From the NCBI GenBank assembly GCA_002367105.1, contig DFCS01000009.1:61881-125880 (forward strand): a stretch of DNA of 64,000 nucleotides. Direction: 5' to 3'. The notes beneath the pieces are model-generated. The model saw only the letters and a list, made by a program, of their open reading frames with translations. It did not search any database and was not told where the DNA came from. The position numbers and the translations under genes were made by a program. This DNA is from Hungatella sp. UBA3048. GTDB taxonomy: Bacteria > Bacillota > Clostridia > Lachnospirales > Lachnospiraceae. Shown piece by piece: positions 8,549-16,554 of this stretch; the stretch's first letter is position 1, and each line of letters opens with the position of its first letter.

Positions 8549-9439
8549 ATGTATAAGATTTTAAAAGCAGAGACGTTAGCTGACAAGATCTATCTGATGG
8601 ATGTGGAAGCACCTCGGATTGCCAAAGCCTGCCAGCCTGGAGAGTTTGTTATTGTCAAGATGGATGACAGGGGAGAGAGAATTCCCCTGACCATTTGTAA
8701 TTATGATCGTGAGAAGGGAAGCATTACCATAGTATTCCAAACCGTTGGTGCAAGCACGGAAAAGATGGCTGTTTTAAAGGCAGGAGACAGCTTTGAGGAT
8801 GTGGTGGGTCCTTTGGGCAATGCGTCTGAATTCGTACACGAAGATATAGAAGAGCTGAAGAAAAAGAAATATTTATTTGTGGCCGGCGGTGTTGGAACTG
8901 CTCCTGTTTATCCCCAGGTAAAATGGATGAAGGAGCACGGCATTGACGTGGATGTCATTGTGGGGGCAAAGACCAAGGATTTATTGATTCTGGAAGATGC
9001 CATGAGAGAGCAGGCCGGAAATTTATATATAACCACAGATGACGGCTCTTATGAAAGAAAGGGCCTGGTAACTGAGGTAATCAAAGACCTGGTTTTAAAC
9101 CAGGGCAAGAAATACGATGTGTGCGTAGCCATCGGACCGATGATCATGATGAAGTTTGCCTGCCTTGTGACCAAGGAGCTTGGTATTCCTACGGTTGTCA
9201 GCTTAAACCCGGTTATGGTAGACGGAACCGGCATGTGCGGTGCCTGCCGTGTTACGGTCGGCGGTGAAGTGAAATTTGCCTGCGTAGACGGACCGGAGTT
9301 TGACGGCCATCTGGTTAATTTTGACGAGGCCATGAAGCGCCAGATGATGTATAAGTCAGAAGAAGGGCGCTCGGTTTTAAAAGAACGTGAGGGCAATACT
9401 CATCACGGCGGCTGCGGATTGTGTGGAGGTAACGAGTAA
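8549..9439 (+). CDS. nfnA: NfnA: small subunit of NADH-dependent reduced ferredoxin:NADP+ oxidoreductase
   Basis: The protein (296 aa) has a ferredoxin-reductase FAD domain (GEFVIVKMDD, RIPLTICNYD), an NAD-binding stretch (FVAGGVGTAPVYPQVKWM) and a C-terminal [2Fe-2S] cysteine cluster in GTGMCGACRVTVGG and FACVDGPEFDGH. ATG 8549 is chosen because AGGAGG (8537-8542) lies 6 nt before it; ATG 8543 abuts the SD. With NfnB it forms the bifurcating transhydrogenase that makes NADPH from NADH and reduced ferredoxin in the cytoplasm. Its stop overlaps the nfnB start (TAATG). The upstream 260 bp hold an AT-rich leader with a CCTGAT/ATCAGG hairpin near 8480-8505. Confidence 0.9.
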   Translation: MYKILKAETLADKIYLMDVEAPRIAKACQPGEFVIVKMDDRGERIPLTICNYDREKGSITIVFQTVGASTEKMAVLKAGDSFEDVVGPLGNASEFVHEDIEELKKKKYLFVAGGVGTAPVYPQVKWMKEHGIDVDVIVGAKTKDLLILEDAMREQAGNLYITTDDGSYERKGLVTEVIKDLVLNQGKKYDVCVAIGPMIMMKFACLVTKELGIPTVVSLNPVMVDGTGMCGACRVTVGGEVKFACVDGPEFDGHLVNFDEAMKRQMMYKSEEGRSVLKEREGNTHHGGCGLCGGNE

Positions 9440-10827
9440 TGGATGTATTAAAGAAAGTACCAGTAAGAGAACAAGACCCTAAGGTAAGAGCGACAAACTT
9501 TGAAGAGGTTTGTCTTGGATATAATGAGGAAGAGGCAAAAGAGGAAGCCAGCCGCTGCATTAATTGCAAAAACCCAAAATGCGTTGCAGGCTGCCCGGTA
9601 TCCATTAATATTCCCGGCTTTATTAAAGAAGTGGAAAAAGGAAATCACGAAGAGGCTGCAAGAATTATTGCTGAGTCCTCTGCACTTCCTGCTGTCTGCG
9701 GCCGGGTATGCCCCCAGGAGAGCCAGTGCGAGGGCCAGTGTATCCGCGGAATTAAGGGAGAACCCATTTCGATCGGAAAGCTGGAGCGTTTTGTGGCAGA
9801 CTATTCCAGAGAGCACGGTTTCGTACCGGCTGCCCCGGAAAAGACCAATGGCAAGAAGGTAGCCGTCATCGGTTCCGGTCCTTCCGGATTAACCTGTGCC
9901 GGTGACCTGGCTAAAATGGGCTATGAAGTTACTATATTTGAAGCTCTTCATGAGCCAGGCGGCGTATTGACCTACGGCATTCCGGAATTCCGTCTTCCAA
10001 AGGATGGTGTGGTTCAGCCGGAGATTGATAACGTAAGAAAGCTTGGCGTTAAGATTGAAACCAATGTTATTATCGGCAAGTCCGTGACCATTGACGAGCT
10101 TTTGGATGAAGAAGGATTCCAGGCCATATTTATCGGTTCCGGAGCAGGTCTTCCTATGTTCATGGGAATTCCGGGAGAGAACGCAAACGGCGTATTCTCT
10201 GCCAACGAATATTTAACCAGAAGCAACCTGATGAAAGCATTCCGCAGTGATTATGATACCCCTATCGTAGCGGGCAGGAAGGTTGCAGTGGTAGGCGGCG
10301 GAAACGTTGCTATGGATGCTGCAAGGACGGCCCTTCGTCTTGGCGCAGAGGTACACGTTGTATATAGAAGAAGTGAAGCGGAGCTTCCGGCAAGAGCGGA
10401 AGAAGTTCACCACGCAAAGGAAGAAGGAATCATTTTCAACCTTTTATCCAACCCGTTAGAAATTCTCACCGATGAGAAAGGCTGGGTAAATGGAATGAAA
10501 TGCATTAAAATGGAGCTTGGAGAGCCAGATGCTTCCGGCAGAAGAAGACCTGTTGAGATAGAGGGATCTGAATTCGTCATTGATGTAGACACCGTTATCA
10601 TGTCCTTAGGAACTTCACCGAACCCGCTCATATCCAATACGACAAAAGGCCTGGATATCAATAAGCGCAAATGTATCATTGCTGAGGAATCTACAGGAAA
10701 GACCAGCAAGGAAGGCGTGTACGCCGGAGGAGATGCGGTAACAGGAGCAGCAACTGTTATTCTGGCTATGGAAGCCGGACGGGCAGGAGCAAGAGGCATT
10801 GATGAATACCTTTCTTCTAAGGAATAA
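9439..10827 (+). CDS. nfnB: NfnB: large subunit of NADH-dependent reduced ferredoxin:NADP+ oxidoreductase (GltD-like)
   Basis: This 462-residue flavoprotein resembles the glutamate synthase small subunit. The N-terminal iron-sulfur domain has CINCKNPKCVAGCPV and CGRVCPQESQCEGQCI. A FAD site follows (VAVIGSGPSGLTCAGDLAK), then an NADPH site (VAVVGGGNVAMDAARTALRLG) and the C-terminal GVYAGGDAVTGAATVI. With an NfnA-type partner in the same operon it is better called NfnB than glutamate synthase. A terminator lies 22 nt beyond the stop. Confidence 0.92.
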   Translation: MDVLKKVPVREQDPKVRATNFEEVCLGYNEEEAKEEASRCINCKNPKCVAGCPVSINIPGFIKEVEKGNHEEAARIIAESSALPAVCGRVCPQESQCEGQCIRGIKGEPISIGKLERFVADYSREHGFVPAAPEKTNGKKVAVIGSGPSGLTCAGDLAKMGYEVTIFEALHEPGGVLTYGIPEFRLPKDGVVQPEIDNVRKLGVKIETNVIIGKSVTIDELLDEEGFQAIFIGSGAGLPMFMGIPGENANGVFSANEYLTRSNLMKAFRSDYDTPIVAGRKVAVVGGGNVAMDAARTALRLGAEVHVVYRRSEAELPARAEEVHHAKEEGIIFNLLSNPLEILTDEKGWVNGMKCIKMELGEPDASGRRRPVEIEGSEFVIDVDTVIMSLGTSPNPLISNTTKGLDINKRKCIIAEESTGKTSKEGVYAGGDAVTGAATVILAMEAGRAGARGIDEYLSSKE

Positions 10828-10848
10828 TCCAGATAGTAAGAAAATAAA

Positions 10849-10876
10849 GGGCTGCCAGTTCACTGGCGGCCCTTTT
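10849..10876 (+). terminator. Intrinsic terminator of nfnAB
   Basis: GGGCTGCCAG pairs with CTGGCGGCCC around a TTCA loop, followed by TTTT. Confidence 0.85.
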
Positions 10877-10885
10877 GTAAGGTTG

Positions 10886-11104
10886 TTACATATAGTGCGC
10901 TATCTTGTGATCCTGGGCTTTTGCCATTTCAAGCATCATTAAGGGGATTCTATTCTTCCTGTCCTTCCTTATGGTGGCAGGAAAGCTGCCACAGGATAAG
11001 CACCAGGCCCGGTTGGAAGCGGAACTTGAGTAGATAACCGGAAGTTCATTTGGCAGTATCTTACAATTATCAAAATTTTCCAAAAAAGACTTGAATTTCA
11101 CCAT
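10886..11104 (-). CDS. Possible small hypothetical protein (72 aa)
   Basis: I do not recognise this protein. It has a single CLSC motif and a basic segment, IRKDRKNRIP, and its composition looks like real protein rather than a frame shadow: no other gene occupies this strand or region. Against it, no good Shine-Dalgarno precedes ATG 11104, and the ORF covers the likely promoter region of the next gene. It ends just before the nfnAB terminator and points toward it. Confidence 0.42.
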   Translation of the reverse strand: MVKFKSFLENFDNCKILPNELPVIYSSSASNRAWCLSCGSFPATIRKDRKNRIPLMMLEMAKAQDHKIAHYM

Positions 11105-11153
11105 GGTTATAAGTTAACATATAAGGTAGAAAAAAGGGGAAAAGGAACTGACG

Positions 11154-12404
11154 ATGAAACGAAAAATGCAGAATATGTATGAAAGAAACAGGAAAACGAT
11201 TAAAAAGCTTCTTTGCGGCCTGTTGGTAAGTGCAATGGTCTGCGGCCAGACTGTTCCTGCCTGGGCTACGTCAAAAGCGGAAAAAGAAAAACAGGAAGCG
11301 CAAAAAAAGCTGGAAGAGGCAAATAAAAAAGCCCAGGAAGCTGAAGGCAAAAAGAGTGCTGCCCAGAATCAGGTATCAAAGCTTACTTCTGATCTGACTG
11401 CTCTTTTGGCTGATATCAAAGTTCTGGAAAGTGATATGGCCAGCAAGGAAGCAGAGATCAAGCAGGCAGAGCTGGACTATGCGGCTGCTAAGAAAGAGGA
11501 AGAAAAGCAGTATGCTTCCATGAAAAAGCGAATCCAGTACATGTACGAGAAGGGGGATACAGAATATCTGGATATTTTCCTTCAGGTAAAGAGCATGTCT
11601 GATCTTCTTAATAAGGCAGAATACGTAGAAGGAATTTATACATACGACCGGAATATGCTGATCACTTACCAGGAGACAAAGCAGAAGGTGGCCGATTATA
11701 AGTCAGACCTGGAAGAGGACAAGGCTGAGATGGAGGTCATGGAGCTGGAGTACAAGGAACAGCAATCTGCGCTTGAGACACTGATCTCCACGAAGAAAAA
11801 GGAAGTTTCCAATTTCGACAGCCAGCTAGCACAAGCCAAGCAGGATGCGGCGGTTTATGCCCAGACGGTAGCAAAGAAGAATGAAGAGATCCGCAAGGCG
11901 AAAGAAGAGGAGGCCAGAAAGAAGGCAGCCGAAGAAGCCAGGAAAAAAGCGGAGGAAGAGACCAGAAAGAAAGCTGCGGCAAACAACAGCTCAAAACCCA
12001 AGTCATCCAATGCCAACAACAAGTACACCGGTCCGACTGCTTCCAAAAGCAGCGGAGGATCAGCGGAGGGCCGTGCGGTTGCGGATTACGGACTTCAGTT
12101 TGTGGGGAATCCCTATGTATTTGGAGGTACCAGCCTGACGAATGGTACGGACTGCTCCGGGTTTGTACTGTCCGTGTACAAGAAATTCGGCTACTCCCTG
12201 CCAAGAAGCTCGTCGGAGCAGCGCTCTGCAGGGCGTGAGGTATCCTATTCGGAGGCCCAGCCGGGAGACCTGATCTGCTATGCAGGCCATATAGGAATTT
12301 TCATCGGCAATGGACAAATCGTTCATGCCAGTTCCCCGTCGACCGGTATTAAGGTAGGAAATGCCACCTACCGGACGATTCTATCCGTCAGAAGAATTGT
12401 ATAG
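11154..12404 (+). CDS. Secreted NlpC/P60 cell-wall hydrolase with N-terminal coiled coil
   Basis: A signal peptide (KKLLCGLLVSAMVCGQ, cleaved near AWA-TS) is followed by a long coiled coil of PcsB/CwlO type over residues 40-250. A Lys/Ala/Glu-rich and then Ser/Asn-rich linker leads to a C-terminal NlpC/P60 domain. The catalytic cysteine is in GTDCSGF, the histidine in GHIGIFIG, and the third polar residue in IVHASS. It is expected to cleave D-Glu/DAP-type peptide bonds in peptidoglycan outside the cell, with the coiled coil controlling activity. It is monocistronic, with a terminator directly after. Confidence 0.9.
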   Translation: MKRKMQNMYERNRKTIKKLLCGLLVSAMVCGQTVPAWATSKAEKEKQEAQKKLEEANKKAQEAEGKKSAAQNQVSKLTSDLTALLADIKVLESDMASKEAEIKQAELDYAAAKKEEEKQYASMKKRIQYMYEKGDTEYLDIFLQVKSMSDLLNKAEYVEGIYTYDRNMLITYQETKQKVADYKSDLEEDKAEMEVMELEYKEQQSALETLISTKKKEVSNFDSQLAQAKQDAAVYAQTVAKKNEEIRKAKEEEARKKAAEEARKKAEEETRKKAAANNSSKPKSSNANNKYTGPTASKSSGGSAEGRAVADYGLQFVGNPYVFGGTSLTNGTDCSGFVLSVYKKFGYSLPRSSSEQRSAGREVSYSEAQPGDLICYAGHIGIFIGNGQIVHASSPSTGIKVGNATYRTILSVRRIV

Positions 12405-12416
12405 GAATCTGTTTTG

Positions 12417-12447
12417 CAGGGAGGGATCCGCTGATCCCCCCCTGTTT
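12417..12447 (+). terminator. Intrinsic terminator of the NlpC/P60 gene
   Basis: CAGGGAGGGATC pairs with GATCCCCCCCTG with one mismatch; a short TTTCCTT tail follows. Confidence 0.7.
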
Positions 12448-12562
12448 CCTTAAAAAGAGCTTGCGGAAATCGACATTATATGAGAAAATGTAATCAAGTA
12501 TGATGTGATATATTTAACAAAGTACTGTTCACAATTATTACTTATTCGAAAGGAGTTTTAAC

Positions 12563-13255
12563 ATGATTTATTCACAGGAAGTAGAAGAGATGTGCACAGT
12601 GGCACAGGGCGTTCATCACGGCGCGGCTCCAATCCCAGAAGAAGCAAAATGGGTAAAATCTAGAGAAGTTAAAGATATCTCCGGTCTGACACATGGCGTT
12701 GGCTGGTGTGCTCCTCAGCAGGGTGCATGCAAGCTGACTCTTAACGTAAAAGAGGGTATTATCCAGGAAGCATTAGTAGAGACTATCGGCTGTTCCGGTA
12801 TGACACATTCCGCTGCTATGGCAGCAGAGATTCTGCCAGGACTGACCGTTTTAGAAGCATTAAATACAGACCTTGTTTGTGACGCTATCAACACCGCTAT
12901 GAGAGAATTATTCTTACAGATCGCATACGGCAGAACACAGAGTGCATTTTCTGAGGATGGACTTCCGGTAGGTGCAGGACTGGAAGATTTAGGAAAGGGT
13001 CTCCGTTCACAGGTTGGTACCATGTACGGAACATTAAAGAAAGGTCCTCGTTACTTAGAGATGGCGGAAGGCTATGTAACCGGTATCGCTCTGGATGAAG
13101 AAGATCAGATCATTGGCTATCAGTTCGTAAGCCTTGGTAAGATGACTGACTTTATCAAGAAGGGTGATGACCCGACGACTGCTTGGGAAAAGGCAAAAGG
13201 ACAGTACGGACGCGTTGCCGAAGCTGCTAAGATCATTGACCCAAGACATGAATAA
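12563..13255 (+). CDS. NifU-N-like iron-sulfur scaffold-type protein, partner of GGGtGRT
   Basis: The 230-residue protein contains a NifU/IscU-like core: LTLNVKEGIIQEALVETIGC, then SGMTHSAAMAAEILPGLTVL, with cysteines in GWCAPQQGAC and IGCSGM that could hold a cluster. The C-terminal third (IALDEEDQIIGYQFVSLGKM and after) is not part of classical NifU. The GGGtGRT gene follows 75 nt later on the same strand, an association I recall from other clostridia. The biochemical function is not known to me. SD AAAGGAG; codon use suggests high expression. Confidence 0.7.
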   Translation: MIYSQEVEEMCTVAQGVHHGAAPIPEEAKWVKSREVKDISGLTHGVGWCAPQQGACKLTLNVKEGIIQEALVETIGCSGMTHSAAMAAEILPGLTVLEALNTDLVCDAINTAMRELFLQIAYGRTQSAFSEDGLPVGAGLEDLGKGLRSQVGTMYGTLKKGPRYLEMAEGYVTGIALDEEDQIIGYQFVSLGKMTDFIKKGDDPTTAWEKAKGQYGRVAEAAKIIDPRHE

Positions 13256-13330
13256 TCGGACCTGCAAAAGCCTGTCGGTTAGCGGTTATCAAAGCGAAGA
13301 TATTTGGCCAATAATAAGGAGGACAAGATA

Positions 13331-14341
13331 ATGGCATTATTTGAATCATATGAGAGAAGAATTGACAAAATCAATTCTGTATTAAACAGCTATGGCATTG
13401 CTTCTGTTGAAGAAGCTGAAAAGATTACAAAAGATGCAGGTCTGGATGTATACGAGCAGGTAAAGAAGATCCAGCCGATCTGTTTTGAGAATGCCTGTTG
13501 GGCTTACATCGTTGGCGCAGCAATTGCAATCAAGAAAGACTGCAGAAAAGCGGCAGACGCAGCAGCAGCGATTGGAGAAGGTCTTCAGGCTTTCTGTATT
13601 CCAGGTTCCGTTGCCGACCAGCGTAAAGTAGGTCTGGGACACGGTAACTTAGGAAAGATGCTTCTGGAAGAAGAGACAGAGTGCTTCTGCTTTTTAGCAG
13701 GTCATGAGTCCTTTGCAGCAGCTGAAGGTGCAATTGGTATTGCTGAGAAGGCAAACAAGGTTCGTCAGAAACCATTAAGAGTTATTTTAAATGGTTTAGG
13801 AAAAGATGCAGCGCAGATCATTTCCAGAATCAATGGATTTACATACGTAGAAACAGAGATGGATTATTACACAGGCGAAGTAAAAGAGCTTTGGAGAAAG
13901 TCCTACTCAGAAGGCTTAAGAGCAAAAGTTAACTGCTACGGTGCAAACGATGTTACAGAAGGTGTTGCAGTTATGTGGAAGGAAGGCGTTGACGTTTCTA
14001 TCACAGGAAACTCTACCAACCCAACCAGATTCCAGCATCCGGTGGCAGGAACTTATAAGAAGGAATGTTCAGAGAAGGGCAAGAAGTACTTCTCCGTAGC
14101 ATCCGGCGGCGGTACAGGACGTACCCTTCATCCGGATAATATGGCAGCAGGTCCAGCTTCCTACGGTATGACTGATACCATGGGACGTATGCACTCTGAT
14201 GCTCAGTTCGCAGGTTCTTCTTCCGTTCCGGCTCACGTGGAAATGATGGGTCTGATCGGTATGGGTAACAACCCTATGGTCGGAGCTACCGTTGCTGTGG
14301 CTGTTGGTATTGAAGAGAGTGCAAAAGAAGGTAAATTCTAA
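13331..14341 (+). CDS. GGGtGRT family protein
   Basis: The name motif is visible as SVASGGGTGRTLHPDN near residue 260. The 336-residue soluble protein is rich in Gly and Ala and ends in MGNNPMVGATVAVAVGIEES. ATG 13331 is preceded by AAGGAGG at 13316-13322; a start at 13304 is less likely. The family is conserved in anaerobic Firmicutes, usually beside the NifU-like protein seen here, and its function is unknown. A partial duplicate of its 3' end lies at 15428-15514. Confidence 0.85.
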   Translation: MALFESYERRIDKINSVLNSYGIASVEEAEKITKDAGLDVYEQVKKIQPICFENACWAYIVGAAIAIKKDCRKAADAAAAIGEGLQAFCIPGSVADQRKVGLGHGNLGKMLLEEETECFCFLAGHESFAAAEGAIGIAEKANKVRQKPLRVILNGLGKDAAQIISRINGFTYVETEMDYYTGEVKELWRKSYSEGLRAKVNCYGANDVTEGVAVMWKEGVDVSITGNSTNPTRFQHPVAGTYKKECSEKGKKYFSVASGGGTGRTLHPDNMAAGPASYGMTDTMGRMHSDAQFAGSSSVPAHVEMMGLIGMGNNPMVGATVAVAVGIEESAKEGKF

Positions 14342-14386
14342 GGAAGACCTTGATTTTACAAGGAAAAACACAATTTGACAGAGATA

Positions 14387-14418
14387 AGAGGAGTTCGCTT
14401 TGGCGGCTCCTCTTTTTG
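14387..14418 (+). terminator. Intrinsic terminator of the GGGtGRT gene
   Basis: AGAGGAG and CTCCTCT enclose a TTCGC/GGCGG-containing loop, followed by a T5 run. Confidence 0.85.
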
Positions 14419-14694
14419 CGTGTTTGGGTAATTGGGTTTTGTCTACCGAGTTTATAGGCGTGAAAAAGGGAAAAGATGATTTCCGGATACCGGAAAAATA
14501 GAGGAGGAATAGAACAAGGGAGAAATTTTACATAGTTACACCTAATAGCTCAGTCTATAACGCCTCGGAAATATGTAAATAAAACTACTAACTAAAGTAT
14601 TGAACTGCCCCCAAAATTGCAATACTAGTGGTCTCTTTTCTTTTGAGAAGATATGGTGTATGCTGAAAGAAAATGATCAAGGAAGGAGAAGTAT
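14419..14694. other. Non-coding stretch before the toxin-like peptide
   Basis: No gene is visible. It contains a dyad AGTATTG (14596-14602) / CAATACT (14620-14626) with a 17-nt spacer and a C-rich loop, followed by the pyrimidine-rich GGTCTCTTTTCTTTT. It could be a leader or the overlapping end of an antisense RNA. It marks the beginning of the decayed accessory patch. Confidence 0.4.
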
Positions 14695-14781
14695 ATGTCT
14701 ACGGTAGGACCTTCGTTATATTATATACCCATAGCTCTATTAGTCATAATTCTAGCGATAATCATGAACAGACACAAATGA
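14695..14781 (+). CDS. 28-residue hydrophobic peptide, candidate type I toxin
   Basis: ATG 14695 is preceded by GGAAGGAG with 7 nt spacing. The peptide has an N-terminal STVGPSLYYIP, one membrane-spanning stretch (IALLVIILAIIM) and a polar basic tail (NRHK). This is the size and layout of type I toxin-antitoxin toxins and holin-like toxins of Firmicutes, though I cannot place it in a named family. A strong terminator starts immediately after the stop. On the opposite strand a TATAAT-like box lies inside the gene (complement of ATTATA near 14720), which could drive an antisense RNA across the ribosome site. Confidence 0.5.
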   Translation: MSTVGPSLYYIPIALLVIILAIIMNRHK

Positions 14782-14782
14782 G

Positions 14783-14811
14783 AGAGGCGGCTAACTCCGT
14801 CTCTTTTTTTT
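14783..14811 (+). terminator. Intrinsic terminator of the toxin-like transcript
   Basis: AGAGGCGG pairs with CCGTCTCT (one G-U pair) around CTAACT, followed by a T8 run. Confidence 0.8.
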
Positions 14812-14931
14812 ACATAAAACAACACAAGTGCGGTGGTGAGGCTTGGCAAGAGCACTAGATGTAAGAATAAAACAGGCAAAGGCCATGTACTATTAACCGA
14901 GTACACAGGAGCTTTGGGTTAGACACAGTAG

Positions 14932-15135
14932 ATTGATAATGGGGGATATCGATATTATGTATTCTCGCAGTCATTACTTGTGTCAGATGATGATCAATAT
15001 GGCTTTTCGGAATTTGCTTTTAATGTGAGTTTTCTGATTCTTCAAGGTGAAGATTATAGAGCTCTGCAATTTGTATATAATGGATATTCAAGTTCAAATG
15101 TTAAGGATTTGAAAAATATAGGTGAAGAAATCTGA
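14932..15135 (+). pseudogene. Relic of an unidentified gene (no start codon)
   Basis: About 67 codons stay open and read like protein (for example YRYYVFSQSLLVSDDDQYGF and ALQFVYNGYSSSNVKDLKNI), ending at TGA 15133. An in-frame TAG at 14929 lies directly upstream and no ATG or SD serves it. I do not recognise the family. A second open stretch at about 15214-15302 (SMQIVDRTITARIVDGSVKI) may be another piece of the same or another decayed gene. Confidence 0.4.
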
Positions 15136-15427
15136 TATGAAATCAAACAAAAGCAACTTGAATCTAAAACCTAAGATTCAGGTCTTCTGTTGACAGACTT
15201 CCACTATTTCGATGCAAATTGTAGACCGGACTATTACTGCAAGAATCGTTGATGGATCAGTTAAAATAAACTCAGCTATCTACACTGTACAAGATTTTAG
15301 GTAGACAAAGTAATGTTGACAAATGTAACCAGATGTATTACCATACAGTATACTCCTATTTTATCAGGCTTTCCAATGCCTTTATGTGTAAAGAAATGAT
15401 ACCCTGAGAGCCAAGTTACCTTTGTGC

Positions 15428-15514
15428 AACAACCCAATGGTTGGAGCTGCCGTTGCTGTGGCTGTTGGCAATGAAGAAAGTGCAAAAGAAGGTAAAATCT
15501 ACTTGATCTTTTAG
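15428..15514 (+). pseudogene. Duplicated 3' end of the GGGtGRT gene
   Basis: From 15428 the sequence repeats the last 24 codons of the gene ending at 14341: NNPMVGAAVAVAVGNEESAK then EGKIYLIF and stop. Nucleotide identity is about 90 percent over some 73 nt, with an exact 19-nt block (CCGTTGCTGTGGCTGTTGG). It lacks any upstream coding part. A terminator resembling that of the intact gene follows at 15538-15559. Confidence 0.85.
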
Positions 15515-15537
15515 GTATTTCACTTTTAGAAAAGGAA

Positions 15538-15559
15538 AGAGGAGCCGGTTCCTCTTTTT
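15538..15559 (+). terminator. Terminator copy following the duplicated GGGtGRT end
   Basis: AGAGGA pairs with TCCTCT, then T5. It resembles the terminator at 14387-14418, which indicates that the duplicated unit included the downstream terminator. Confidence 0.7.
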
Positions 15560-15619
15560 GATTATTTAATATCCAGTCAGAGGGAAGCCGTATGACCATT
15601 GAAAGATTTCCAGGCGGAA

Positions 15620-15668
15620 AAATAAAAACCTTCAAACAGACAATATAATAATCATCGGCTTGAAGGTT
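15620..15668 (-). terminator. Intrinsic terminator of the superoxide dismutase gene
   Basis: Read on the minus strand, AACCTTCAA and TTGAAGGTT enclose a 24-nt loop, followed by TTTATTTTT. Confidence 0.75.
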
Positions 15669-15693
15669 AATTTTATAATCCGGAGTATCCATA

Positions 15694-16329
15694 TTAAGAC
15701 ATAGCACTGATGCATGCTTTATAACGTTCGTCCGCAGCCTCCCAGCTCACCACATGGAACCAGTCTTCTATGTACGCGGCCCTGTCGTTGAAACGTTTTA
15801 AAAAATAGGCATGCTCCCAGCAGTCGATACCGGCAATTACACAAAGGCCATCTGAGATAGGGGAATTCTGGTTAGGTGTTGTTACGATTTTCAGCACGCC
15901 ATTAGAATCCACTACCAGCCAGGCATACCCGGATCCAAATATAGCCAGTGCATACCTTTTAAATTCATCAAAAAACTGTTCCACCGTCCCAAAGTATTGT
16001 ACGATGGCAGGATACAATACTTCAGCCTGGGTCCGGGTCATGGAATTGGTCATCCCGAAGAAATAGATGGTGTGATTATAAACTCCGCCCGCATTATTAA
16101 TGATGCCCTGACGGACTTCCGAAGGAAGGCTTTCCGTGTCCGAAAGCAGTTCCTCCAAAGACTTGTTTTGCAGCTGTGGATAATTCGTCAGGATTGCGTT
16201 AAGATTTGCCACATATCGTTGCTGCAGCCTGTCGTGGTGCAGGTACATGGTTTGTGTATCTATGTAGGGTTCCAGCGCATCGTATGGATACGGCAGCGGC
16301 AGGTTTACAAAGGGGTAATGTTCATTCAT
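15694..16329 (-). CDS. sodA: Superoxide dismutase, Fe/Mn family
   Basis: The 211-residue protein converts superoxide to peroxide and oxygen. Metal ligands are visible: His in MYLHHDRL, His in VYNHTIYFFGM, and Asp plus His in GIDCWEHAYFL. The second motif departs from the common GGHWNHS form, so it is a divergent branch. SD AAGGAC precedes ATG. It is monocistronic and convergent to the relic patch. Oxygen defence is also represented by rubrerythrin at 22622. Confidence 0.88.
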   Translation of the reverse strand: MNEHYPFVNLPLPYPYDALEPYIDTQTMYLHHDRLQQRYVANLNAILTNYPQLQNKSLEELLSDTESLPSEVRQGIINNAGGVYNHTIYFFGMTNSMTRTQAEVLYPAIVQYFGTVEQFFDEFKRYALAIFGSGYAWLVVDSNGVLKIVTTPNQNSPISDGLCVIAGIDCWEHAYFLKRFNDRAAYIEDWFHVVSWEAADERYKACISAMS

Positions 16330-16468
16330 AGGTTATTGTCCTTATTATTATTTGTATATATATATTCAGTACTCAGGGATATATGATGGATAAGCAGGAG
16401 CTTGTAACAGAAATATATGCTGGCTCTGGCTATAGATTTTTCCTATAACCAGGTCATAATTATATCAA

Positions 16469-16501
16469 TTAACACTTAGCCATGAAACCAGGTATAATAC
16501 C
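16469..16501 (+). promoter_or_regulatory. metY promoter with palindromic operator over the -10 box
   Basis: The -35 box TTAACA (16469-16474) and the -10 box TATAAT (16493-16498) are 18 nt apart. GGTATAATACC (16491-16501) is an exact odd palindrome lying on the -10 box. Its GGTAT/ATACC halves recur at the Rrf2 gene and other sulfur genes here, suggesting a shared repressor. Confidence 0.55.
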
Positions 16502-16554
16502 AATTAAGATGAAACGAAATAAATAATCAGTATAACATTTAGGAGGAAATTCAT

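Noticed and set aside
16330..16554. SAM riboswitch or cysteine leader before metY
   Set aside because: No S-box motifs and no Cys or Met codon run; only a promoter and a small palindrome are present.
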